NCBI RefSeq assembly: GCF_002027545.1
Contig: NZ_MXAN01000115.1
Coordinates: 1 to 7,909, forward strand
DNA from: Moraxella lacunata
GTDB lineage: Bacteria; Pseudomonadota; Gammaproteobacteria; Pseudomonadales; Moraxellaceae
Reading direction: 5' to 3'
DNA length: 7,909 nucleotides
Part shown: positions 1 through 6,041 of the stretch, piece after piece
Numbering within the stretch: the stretch's first letter is position 1
Layout: each line of letters opens with the position of its first letter
The notes under the pieces: model-generated
The model's input: only the letters and a program-made list of their open reading frames with translations
What the model was told of the DNA's origin: nothing
Databases searched by the model: none
Made by a program: the position numbers and the translations under genes

Positions 1-78
1 TTAAGTTCGGTTGGTATATAAGGTTCGGATTGGGGGTTTTTCGGATACAGCCATACCCCATTTCCAAGAGCTTTTTGT

Positions 79-283
79 TAGGGCGTGCCTGCCCTTTATA
101 ACACTATTTACAATTTAAAAATTTAGAAGTAAATCAACCATTTTTGCATGAAAAATGGCTAAATCTTGTTTTTCTGCGTCAAAAACTTGTCTGATAGAAT
201 AACTATCAGCCTACGTTTTTTCCTTGAAAAACGTGCGATTTTTCTCATTTTTCATTGCAAATACCAAAGGCAGGCACGCCCTA
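79..283. repeat. MITE-like non-coding repeat, copy 1, with 15-bp terminal inverted repeats
   Basis: The ends are perfect 15-bp inverted repeats: TAGGGCGTGCCTGCC at 79-93 and its reverse complement at 269-283. The interior is AT-rich with no credible ORF. It holds three perfect internal hairpins: 138-158 (8-bp arms), 191-209 (7-bp arms) and 213-234 (8-bp arms). Related sequence recurs inverted at 1151-1296 and partially at 7875-7909, so this is a dispersed family and not a chance palindrome. If the element proper starts at GGGCG, it is bounded by TA on both sides. That would suit a TA-duplicating mobilising transposase such as the IS630/mariner group, but this is inference. No transposase is visible here. 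It could also be transcribed as a structured RNA. Confidence 0.75.
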
Positions 284-294
284 GAAAATCGCTT

Positions 295-330
295 AAAACC
301 AAATTCGACATTCGGATTTGGTTTTTTGTT
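295..330 (+). terminator. Rho-independent terminator for a gene left of the window
   Basis: The 14-nt arms at 295-308 and 312-325 pair throughout, apart from one U-G wobble, around a 3-nt loop. The right arm runs into a T-rich tract at 322-330 on the + strand. The minus-strand tail is much poorer in T, so the signal works mainly rightward. No gene that it would end is visible in 1-294, and repeat copy 1 lies directly upstream. The terminated gene is presumably beyond the left edge, possibly separated from its terminator by the repeat. Confidence 0.65.
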
Positions 331-550
331 TGCTGATAAAATGGGATTGTTTTAAGGTTTATGCCTAACAAACTTGATATAACCACGGATTTGTAGAGAT
401 GTGTTGAACATGCCCTTTGATGACATTACTGCACAAGGCTACACCCAAACATCATTGTGTTTATGGTAATTTTAAAGTTTATTGGGTGTATATTTTTAAA
501 TTAAAGGAGTATAGATGGAGTGGGGCGGATGTTAGATGATTTATTTGGAC
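331..550. other. Gene-free stretch with tiny ORFs and one imperfect inverted repeat
   Basis: I see no convincing gene here. An ATG at 515 sits 5 nt after a good AAAGGAG site (503-509) but encodes only 6 codons (MEWGGC). An overlapping ATG at 529 gives 12 codons (MLDDLFGQIKNP) that end inside the tRNA terminator hairpin. Another frame, 420-539, is open for 39 codons without recognisable similarity. A 9-bp inverted repeat (440-448 with 482-490) is followed by a T-rich run and could form a stem-loop on the + strand. Possible readings are a degraded gene remnant or an unannotated small transcript; neither is established. Confidence 0.4.
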
Positions 551-585
551 AAATAAAAAATCCTTAGAGAGTATCTAAGGATTTT
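551..585 (-). terminator. Rho-independent terminator of the Cys-Leu tRNA transcript
   Basis: Perfect 12-bp arms (557-568 and 574-585) enclose a 5-nt loop. Read leftward, the stem is followed by a T-rich tail (complement of 551-560, TTTTTTATTT). It lies 7 nt beyond the 3' CCA of the tRNA-Leu gene, as expected for the end of that transcription unit. On the + strand the tail is TTTTAAA, so weaker rightward termination is possible as well. Confidence 0.85.
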
Positions 586-592
586 AAATGAA

Positions 593-679
593 TGGTGCCC
601 GGAGCCGGACTTGAACCGGCACGCTCAAAAGAGCGAGGGATTTTAAATCCCTTGTGTCTACCAATTTCACCACCCGGGC
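593..679 (-). tRNA. leuZ: tRNA-Leu (anticodon UAA)
   Basis: The 87-nt minus-strand gene includes the encoded CCA (complement of 593-595). The acceptor stem GCCCGGG (679-673) pairs with TCCGGGC, with one G-U pair. The anticodon stem AGGGA/TCCCT encloses the loop TTTAAAA, giving anticodon TAA, which reads UUA and UUG. A T-arm with GGTTCAAGTCC is present. The long variable arm CGCTC-TTTT-GAGCG marks it as a class II tRNA, as expected for leucine. It is the second gene of a leftward unit, 23 nt after tRNA-Cys and 7 nt before the terminator. The symbol follows the E. coli cysT-leuZ order and is by analogy. Confidence 0.95.
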
Positions 680-680
680 G

Positions 681-697
681 GATTGCTAAAAGCAATC
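681..697 (-). other. Hairpin in the tRNA-Cys/tRNA-Leu spacer
   Basis: Perfect 7-bp arms (681-687 and 691-697) with a 3-nt loop fill most of the 23-nt spacer between the two tRNA genes. In the transcript it would form a compact stem just before the 5' end of tRNA-Leu. It lacks a U-tract, so it is unlikely to terminate. A role in separating or processing the precursor is a reasonable inference. Confidence 0.55.
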
Positions 698-702
698 AAA
701 AA

Positions 703-776
703 TGGAGGCTGGGGTCGGAATCGAACCGGCGTACACGGAGTTGCAGTCCGCTGCATGACCACTCTGCCACCCAGCC
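703..776 (-). tRNA. cysT: tRNA-Cys (anticodon GCA)
   Basis: The 74-nt minus-strand gene includes the encoded CCA (complement of 703-705). The acceptor stem GGCTGGG (776-770) pairs perfectly with CCCAGCC, followed by discriminator U. The anticodon stem GCGGA/TCCGT has one mismatch-like end pair and encloses loop CTGCAAC, giving anticodon GCA, which reads UGC and UGU. The T-arm contains GGTTCGATTCC. It is the first gene of the leftward unit. In E. coli a tRNA-Gly precedes cysT in this cluster, but none is visible between this gene and its promoter. Confidence 0.95.
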
Positions 777-810
777 ATATCTTAGCCAGTCAATGAGCTA
801 AGTGGTCGCT

Positions 811-838
811 ATAATATCATGTTTTTAAAAAATTGCAA
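811..838 (-). promoter_or_regulatory. Sigma-70-type promoter of the tRNA unit
   Basis: Read leftward, TTGCAA (838-833) and TATTAT (816-811) are separated by 16 nt, a near-consensus -35/-10 pair. The expected start near 804 would leave a leader of about 28 nt before tRNA-Cys. The sequence upstream on the minus strand (839-900) is dominated by A and T runs and could act as an UP element, which is common at stable RNA promoters. GC-rich AGCGACC follows the -10, resembling the GC-rich discriminators of stringently controlled tRNA promoters. No start site has been measured. Confidence 0.65.
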
Positions 839-978
839 GTATTTTTTAAAAAATTTTGAAAATTTTCGTCAAAAATTTATAAAAAAACGGTTGTATTGTT
901 CAAAACTAGCCCAAAAAATCAAGCACTTTTTTTGGTACTAAGGTCAATAAAATTCATAACTTTTGGGATAAATTAGAG

Positions 979-984
979 TATAAT
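979..984 (+). promoter_or_regulatory. Candidate -10 box upstream of acrA
   Basis: A perfect TATAAT on the + strand lies 334 bases before the acrA start. No good -35 is seen 16-18 nt upstream (around 955-961 the sequence is CATAACT), and there is no extended TG motif. It could be a regulated promoter that needs an activator, or a chance match in AT-rich DNA. Use of this site would put both tandem hairpins and repeat copy 2 into the acrA leader. Confidence 0.3.
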
Positions 985-996
985 AGTCAAGTTTAG

Positions 997-1032
997 CTGT
1001 TTTAAAAAAAACAGGCATTTTATCCAAAATGC
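997..1032 (+). other. Two tandem small hairpins in the acrA upstream region
   Basis: Two perfect 7-bp stems with 4-nt loops sit directly end to end: 997-1003 with 1008-1014 (loop AAAA), and 1015-1021 with 1026-1032 (loop ATCC). They lie just downstream of the TATAAT at 979, so they would be near the 5' end of a transcript from that box. As DNA they could be protein-binding palindromes; as RNA they could protect a 5' end. No T-tract follows, so they are not a terminator. Confidence 0.4.
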
Positions 1033-1072
1033 AATGACTTTAGCGTTTTGTTTTTATTGATTAATCCGTGAT

Positions 1073-1110
1073 TTGACATCAGTCTTTGGAGTGAACATTC
1101 TTAATATAGT
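1073..1110 (+). promoter_or_regulatory. Possible promoter with consensus -35 and poor -10 before acrA
   Basis: TTGACA at 1073-1078 matches the -35 consensus exactly. At the ideal 17-nt spacing the -10 would be CATTCT (1096-1101), a poor match, while the better TAATAT (1102-1107) is 23 nt away. Just upstream is the palindrome GATTAATC (1059-1066), a possible operator half. No regulator gene is present in the window to pair with it. This is one of two weak candidates for the pump operon promoter. Confidence 0.3.
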
Positions 1111-1150
1111 CAAAAAAGCAAAACCCTAAAACTCTTTTTTATGATTGCTT

Positions 1151-1296
1151 TGGGGTGTGTCTGCCTTTGATATTTGCAATGAAAAATGCCCGTTTAAAAA
1201 GGCAGGGGAATTGTACGTTTTTCATGTAAAAATTGATTTAAAATGTTGGGTTTTACCTTATTTTTATAAAATGTTATCGATGGTAGGCACGCCCTA
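1151..1296. repeat. MITE-like repeat, copy 2, inverted and diverged
   Basis: The left 38 nt (1151-1188) match the reverse complement of 246-283 of copy 1 at 34 of 38 positions, so this copy has the opposite orientation. The right end GGTAGGCACGCCCTA (1282-1296) matches the copy 1 right end at 14 of 15 positions. The total is about 146 nt against 205 for copy 1. The middle is only loosely alike, sharing motifs such as ACGTTTTTCA and TTGATTTA. The inverted ends are no longer perfect (left end GGGTGTGTCTGCC). It contains no ORF. Its right end is 21 nt before the acrA start codon, so it occupies most of the acrA 5' untranslated region. Confidence 0.7.
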
Positions 1297-1317
1297 ATAT
1301 ATAGTAAGCAGGTTTTT

Positions 1318-2796
1318 ATGAAATTTAATTTACAAGTATTAACATTTTCTGTGCTTGTGGCGACCGCCGCCCTAGTGGGTTGTGGCAAAAACGACCAAGG
1401 GGCAGGCGGTGCAGGAGCGGGTGCTGCTCAGCAAATGCCCCCAGCGACCGTAGAAGTGCAGACGGTATCCCTTCGGTCAATACCCGTGGTCAAGTCCTTC
1501 TCGGGGCGTGTGACAGCGGTTGAGACATCTGAGGTGCGTCCACAGGTGACGGGCATTATTGAGTCTGTTGCTTTCCAAGAGGGTAGTTATGTCAAGGCAG
1601 GACAAGAGTTGTACCGCCTAAACCGTGATAACTACATCAGTGCTGCCAACAGCAGTATCGCCGCCATTCAGACGGCGGAGGCGAGCCTAATTAGTGCCAG
1701 AGCCAGTCTTGCTGCCCAAGAGGCGACCCTTGCCCAAGCTCGGGCGGATTTGGCTCGTGTGGAGGGGTTGGTTGATATTGATGCGGTTTCAAAACAGCTC
1801 TACGACCAATACAGAACTGCCGTGAGAACCGCACAGGCGAATGTGGAGGCTGCCAAAGCCAGTGTCAATCAAGCCAATGCGTCAATCAACAGCGCCAAGG
1901 CAAATCGTGATGCCAGTCAGCTTGACATGAGTCGTACCATCATTCGGGCTCCGATTAGTGGTAAAATCGGCATATCGGCGGTCACCGCAGGGGCATTGGT
2001 CTCCGCCAGTCAAACCACGCCACTGGCGACCATCTCACGCACTGACATGGTGTATGTGGACATCAGTCAGTCATCATCAGAACTCCTAAGAATGCGTCAG
2101 CAGATGGCAAGTGGTCAAGCCAGTGAAGGCTCAACAGAAGTACAAATCGTCCTAGAAGATGGTGAGACTTATCCACTCATCGGGCGTTTGGCACTCTCAG
2201 ATGCCAGCGTGGATGAGGCGACAGGGGCGGTCAAGCTAAGAGCAGTATTTCCAAACCCTGACGGGCTGCTCATCCCAGGGATGTATGTCAATGCCAACCT
2301 AGCCCAGTCAGTGGTGCATAACGCCATGCTATTGCCCCAAACCGCCATCATTCGCACACCCAAAGGCGAAACGCAGGTCTATGTGGTTAATCAAAACAAA
2401 CAAATTGAAGTGCGTAATGTCAAGACCGCAGGCACGTTCCAAGGTCAATGGGTGGTGACCGATGGTCTAACCAATGGCGAGAGTGTGGTCGTGGTTGGCG
2501 GTGCCAAGGTCAAGCCCGAGCAAGCGGTTGAGACACGTCCATACTCACCAAATGGTCAAAATCCCCAAGGAGCAGGTCAAGCCCCCGCCCAAGGACCTGT
2601 ACAGAACCCTAACCAAGCCCCCAGCCAAGCTCCTAACGCCCAAGCATCACAACAAAGTGGAGCCAGTCAAGGACAGCAGGCACAACAAGCACAGACACCA
2701 ACAGCCCCTGCTCAAAACCCAGCACTAGCAGATGATAGTGACGAACAGGCAGAAGCCCAAGCGATGGCAGATGCTGCTGATGACGTGGCACAATAG
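1318..2796 (+). CDS. acrA: RND efflux periplasmic adaptor (membrane fusion) lipoprotein, AcrA/MexA type
   Basis: This 492-aa protein bridges the inner-membrane transporter and the outer-membrane channel of a tripartite drug efflux pump. A lipoprotein signal peptide ends in lipobox LVGC, so Cys22 would be lipidated and anchored to the inner membrane. Residues about 45-101 form the first half of the lipoyl and barrel region (RPQVTGIIESV at 74-84, then EGSYVKAGQELYRL). Residues about 103-203 are an Ala/Gln-rich heptad-like coiled-coil hairpin, the usual contact for the channel. TIIRAPISGKIG (207-218) returns to the lipoyl domain, followed by the beta-barrel and membrane-proximal domains to about 404. 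Residues 405-492 are an unusual Q/P/A-rich tail ending in an acidic stretch; E. coli AcrA is only about 397 aa. The start is set by the signal peptide; the RBS is weak (AGCAGG, 1307-1312). It lies 9 nt upstream of acrB in one operon. The family is certain; the exact subfamily (AcrA, MexA or AdeI) is less so. Confidence 0.93.
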   Translation: MKFNLQVLTFSVLVATAALVGCGKNDQGAGGAGAGAAQQMPPATVEVQTVSLRSIPVVKSFSGRVTAVETSEVRPQVTGIIESVAFQEGSYVKAGQELYRLNRDNYISAANSSIAAIQTAEASLISARASLAAQEATLAQARADLARVEGLVDIDAVSKQLYDQYRTAVRTAQANVEAAKASVNQANASINSAKANRDASQLDMSRTIIRAPISGKIGISAVTAGALVSASQTTPLATISRTDMVYVDISQSSSELLRMRQQMASGQASEGSTEVQIVLEDGETYPLIGRLALSDASVDEATGAVKLRAVFPNPDGLLIPGMYVNANLAQSVVHNAMLLPQTAIIRTPKGETQVYVVNQNKQIEVRNVKTAGTFQGQWVVTDGLTNGESVVVVGGAKVKPEQAVETRPYSPNGQNPQGAGQAPAQGPVQNPNQAPSQAPNAQASQQSGASQGQQAQQAQTPTAPAQNPALADDSDEQAEAQAMADAADDVAQ

Positions 2797-2805
2797 GGGT
2801 AGGTG

Positions 2806-5800
2806 ATGTCAAAGTATTTTATTGAGCGACCCATTTTTGCGTGGGTTATTGCTATTTTGATTATGCTGGTGGGTATCATTGCGGTACGCAGTTTGCCCAT
2901 TGAGCAGTATCCACAGATTGCCCCGCCAACGGTGTCGGTCAGTGCCGTCTATCCAGGTGCTGATGCCGAAACGGTTGAAAACACCGTAACGCAGGTCATC
3001 GAACAGCAAATGAAAGGGCTTGATGGACTCATGTACATGTCATCGAGTTCATCAGCCAATGGTTCGGCATCCATCACGCTGACCTTTGAAAATGGCGTAG
3101 ACCCAGACACCGCACAGGTACAGGTACAAAACAAACTACAAGCAGCGACCAGCTCACTGCCTGCTGATGTACAACGTCAAGGCGTATCGGTAAACAAGTC
3201 AAGCAGTAGTTTCTTGATGGTAGCGTCTTTTATCTCAGAAGATGGTAGTATGACCCAGTCGGACATTGCCGACTACATTAACTCAAACGTGGTGGACAGT
3301 CTAAGCCGTGTCAATGGCGTGGGTTCGCTAAATGTGTTCGGCTCGCCTTATGCCATGCGGATTTGGCTAGACCCTGCCAAACTGTCATCTTACTCACTCA
3401 TGCCATCGGACGTCTCGGCAGCGATACAATCCCAAAACGTGCAGGTCTCAGCAGGTCAGCTTGCTAATTTGCCAACCGATCTTGACCGTCAAGTGATTAA
3501 CGCCACCGTGAGTGTACAAAGCTTTTTGCAGACACCTGAAGAGTTCGGTAATATCCTAGTAAAAACCGACACGTCAGGGGCGAAAGTCTATCTGCGAGAC
3601 GTGGCGGATATTGAACTAGGTTCAGAGAGTTATGCGGTAAAAACACTCTATAATGGACAAGAAGCCGCTGGTATGGGCATCATGCTCGCCTCTGGTGCTA
3701 ATGCCCTAGAAGTGCGTGAAGCGGTGCAGGAGCGATTGGACGAGTTATCACAAGGCTTCCCTGCGGGGCTAAAAATCGTTGTGCCTTATGATACCACACC
3801 GTTTGTTAAGTTATCTATCCAGCAAGTCGTCATGACCTTGTTAGAGGCGATTGTGTTGGTGTTCCTAGTCATGTTCTTATTCTTGCAGAACTGGCGTGCG
3901 ACCATTATCCCGACGCTTGCAGTGCCAGTGGTTATCCTAGGGACGTTTGCGGTACTGCTGTTCTTTGGCTTTACCATTAATATCTTGACCATGTTTGCGA
4001 TGGTGCTTGCCATTGGTCTGCTTGTCGATGATGCCATTGTGGTTGTGGAAAACGTGGAGCGTATCTTAGAAGAAGACCCAAATATTTCGGTCAAAGATGC
4101 GACCGTTCAGTCGATGGGCGAGATTAGTAAAGTGGTTATTGGTATCGCCCTTATCTTGTCGGTGGTCTTTGTTCCGATGATTTTCTTTGGTGGTTCATCG
4201 GGGGTGATTTATCGTCAGTTTGCCGTAACGCTTATTACCAGTATGTCGCTGTCGGCAGTGATTGCACTGATTTTTACCCCTGCTTTATGTGTAACCATTT
4301 TAAAACGCCAAGCTCATAAAGACATTCATACCCAAAAAGGCTTTTTTGGTTGGTTTAATCGCTTTTTCTTTAAAGCCAGTCGTGGTTATGAGAATTTTGT
4401 TGGTAAAACCTTTAATGCCAAATGGCTCTTTGCCATTGTCTATGCAGGCGTGATTGCTGTGATGGCATTGATTTTTATGCGTTTGCCAAGCTCATTTGTG
4501 CCAGAAGAAGACCAAGGTATGCTAATGACGTTGGTGCAACTGCCAGCGGGCTCAACGCTTGACCAAACCGAAGAGGTCATGGCAAAAGTGGGCGGTTATT
4601 TCCGTGAACAAGAGGCGGATAATGTAGAGTCAGTCTTTACTATCTCAGGATTTAGCTTTGGGGCAAGTGGTCAAAATGCTGGCTTGGCATTTGTCAAATT
4701 AAAAGATTGGAGCGAGCGAACGTCCAAAGACAGCGTGGCACAGGCGATTGCAGGGCGTGCCATGGCACTAAATGTCATGATTCCAGAGGCGACACTTGTG
4801 TATCCGATTGCCCCACCTGCCATTCAAGGTTTTGGTAACGCCAGTGGTTTTGATTTACAACTCCAAGACATCGGCGGTGTGGGTCATGCCAAACTGTTAG
4901 AAGCTCGTAATATGCTACTTGGCATGTCCGCCCAAAACGAGAACGTGGTCGGTGTACGTCCTAATGGTCAAGAAGACGCCCCCAAGCTCAAAGTCAACAT
5001 CAACCAAGAACAAGCGGCTGCCTATAACCTAAATATGGCAACCGTCAATGCCACACTTGCCCAAGCCTTTGGGGGTAGCTACGTCAATGACTTCATTGAC
5101 CGTGGTCGTATCAAAAAGGTCTATATGCAGGGCAATCCTGACAGCCGTGCCACGCCTGAGGACATCAGTAAATGGCACGTGCGTAATGCTCAGGGGCAGA
5201 TGATTAGCTTTGGGGCGTTCTCAGACAGCGAATGGCAGTTTGGTAGCCCCGGTTTGAACCGTTATAATGGCTTATCATCACTAAACGTCCAAGGTGCTGC
5301 CGCCCCCGGTAAGAGTACCGGTGATGCGATGCTTGCTATGGAAGAGATGATTGCACAGCTGCCCGAGGGTATTGGCTATGAATGGACGGGTCTGTCGCTA
5401 GAAGAGCGTAAGTCAGGCGGTCAAGCATTGCCACTTTATATCATCTCTATGCTGGTGGTATTCTTATGTTTGGCGGCATTGTATGAGAGCTGGTCGATTC
5501 CGTTCTCAGTCATGCTGGTGATTCCGCTTGGGGTTGTCGGTGCGGTTATCTTTACCATGCTCCGTGGTTTTGCCAATGATGTGTACTTACAGGTGGGTCT
5601 ATTGACGGTCATTGGTCTGTCCGCCAAAAACGCCATTTTGATTATTGAATTTGCCAAAGAAATCCAAGAGTCAGGCAAATCCCTAAAAGAGTCGGTCATG
5701 ACAGCAGCTCGTATGCGACTGCGTCCGATTATCATGACATCGCTTGCTTTTGGTATTGGCGTGGTACCACTGATGATTGCCACAGGGGCAGGCTCTGGTA

Positions 5801-5952
5801 GCCAAAACGCTGTTGGTACGAGTGTGGTCGGTGGTGTTATCACGGCGACTTTCTTGGGCGTGTTCTTTATTCCGATGTTCTATGTGTGGGTGCGTTCGAT
5901 TTTCCCCCACAAATATAAAAAGACAACGAATGCGGACGTTCATAACGCCTAA
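2806..5952 (+). CDS. acrB: RND multidrug efflux transporter, HAE-1 family, AcrB type
   Basis: This 1048-aa inner-membrane proton/drug antiporter is the trimeric engine of the pump. It has the full RND layout: TM1 at about 10-28, a periplasmic loop to about 335, TM2-6 to about 500, a cytoplasmic helix, TM7 near 545, a second periplasmic loop to about 870, then TM8-12. The proton-relay residues are present: Asp408-Asp409 in LLVDDAIVVVENVER, Lys941 in GLSAKNAIL, and Arg971 and Thr978 in RMRLRPIIMTS. The hydrophobic trap is complete (Phe136, Phe178, Phe611, Phe616, Phe618, Phe629; E. coli 136, 178, 610, 615, 617, 628). GSYVNDFIDRGR and AAPGKSTG are also conserved. Length matches E. coli AcrB (1049), so it is intact. 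I chose ATG 2806 over the GTG at 2803 because the N-terminus MSKYFIERPIFAWV then aligns with AcrB and AGGGG (2795-2799) lies 6 nt upstream. It follows acrA by 9 nt, implying co-transcription. Confidence 0.97.
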   Translation: MSKYFIERPIFAWVIAILIMLVGIIAVRSLPIEQYPQIAPPTVSVSAVYPGADAETVENTVTQVIEQQMKGLDGLMYMSSSSSANGSASITLTFENGVDPDTAQVQVQNKLQAATSSLPADVQRQGVSVNKSSSSFLMVASFISEDGSMTQSDIADYINSNVVDSLSRVNGVGSLNVFGSPYAMRIWLDPAKLSSYSLMPSDVSAAIQSQNVQVSAGQLANLPTDLDRQVINATVSVQSFLQTPEEFGNILVKTDTSGAKVYLRDVADIELGSESYAVKTLYNGQEAAGMGIMLASGANALEVREAVQERLDELSQGFPAGLKIVVPYDTTPFVKLSIQQVVMTLLEAIVLVFLVMFLFLQNWRATIIPTLAVPVVILGTFAVLLFFGFTINILTMFAMVLAIGLLVDDAIVVVENVERILEEDPNISVKDATVQSMGEISKVVIGIALILSVVFVPMIFFGGSSGVIYRQFAVTLITSMSLSAVIALIFTPALCVTILKRQAHKDIHTQKGFFGWFNRFFFKASRGYENFVGKTFNAKWLFAIVYAGVIAVMALIFMRLPSSFVPEEDQGMLMTLVQLPAGSTLDQTEEVMAKVGGYFREQEADNVESVFTISGFSFGASGQNAGLAFVKLKDWSERTSKDSVAQAIAGRAMALNVMIPEATLVYPIAPPAIQGFGNASGFDLQLQDIGGVGHAKLLEARNMLLGMSAQNENVVGVRPNGQEDAPKLKVNINQEQAAAYNLNMATVNATLAQAFGGSYVNDFIDRGRIKKVYMQGNPDSRATPEDISKWHVRNAQGQMISFGAFSDSEWQFGSPGLNRYNGLSSLNVQGAAAPGKSTGDAMLAMEEMIAQLPEGIGYEWTGLSLEERKSGGQALPLYIISMLVVFLCLAALYESWSIPFSVMLVIPLGVVGAVIFTMLRGFANDVYLQVGLLTVIGLSAKNAILIIEFAKEIQESGKSLKESVMTAARMRLRPIIMTSLAFGIGVVPLMIATGAGSGSQNAVGTSVVGGVITATFLGVFFIPMFYVWVRSIFPHKYKKTTNADVHNA

Positions 5953-5978
5953 GCGTGGCAACCAATAGGAAGACATTG

Positions 5979-6026
5979 CCAAATTAGCCTGTATTGTGTA
6001 TCATGACATGATTTGGGCTAATTTGG
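5979..6026 (+). other. Long stem-loop between acrB and oprM
   Basis: Perfect 11-bp arms (5979-5989 and 6016-6026) with G-U extension enclose a 26-nt loop that contains a further ATCATG-A-CATGAT palindrome (6000-6012). It lies in the 89-nt acrB-oprM gap. The following bases are TTAAAGAGAG, not a T-run, so it is a poor intrinsic terminator. It may set mRNA processing or stability, or partially attenuate expression of the channel gene; this is inferred from position only. Confidence 0.6.
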
Positions 6027-6041
6027 TTAAAGAGAGATATT

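Noticed and set aside
1..101. A + strand frame open from position 3 to a stop at 99-101, and a minus-strand frame ending at 1-3 (17 codons from ATG at 54)
   Set aside because: The + frame has no start in the window, uses rare-looking codons (ATA, AGG, CGG) and runs into the repeat. The minus frame is too short and lacks a good RBS. Neither resembles a protein I know.
79..283. CRISPR array
   Set aside because: There are no regularly spaced direct repeats; the pattern is terminal inverted repeats with internal hairpins.
592..801. A 69-codon + strand ORF across the tRNA region
   Set aside because: It is the antisense of tRNA-Leu and tRNA-Cys; its GAGLEPARSKERGI and GSESNRRTRSCSP-like text is the translated complement of tRNA arms, a common false protein.
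2803..2805. GTG as the acrB start
   Set aside because: ATG 2806 immediately follows, matches the AcrB N-terminus and is better spaced from AGGGG.
5436..5982. Minus-strand ORFs of 135 and 99 codons inside acrB
   Set aside because: They are antisense shadows of a strongly conserved coding frame and have no RBS or recognisable protein content.
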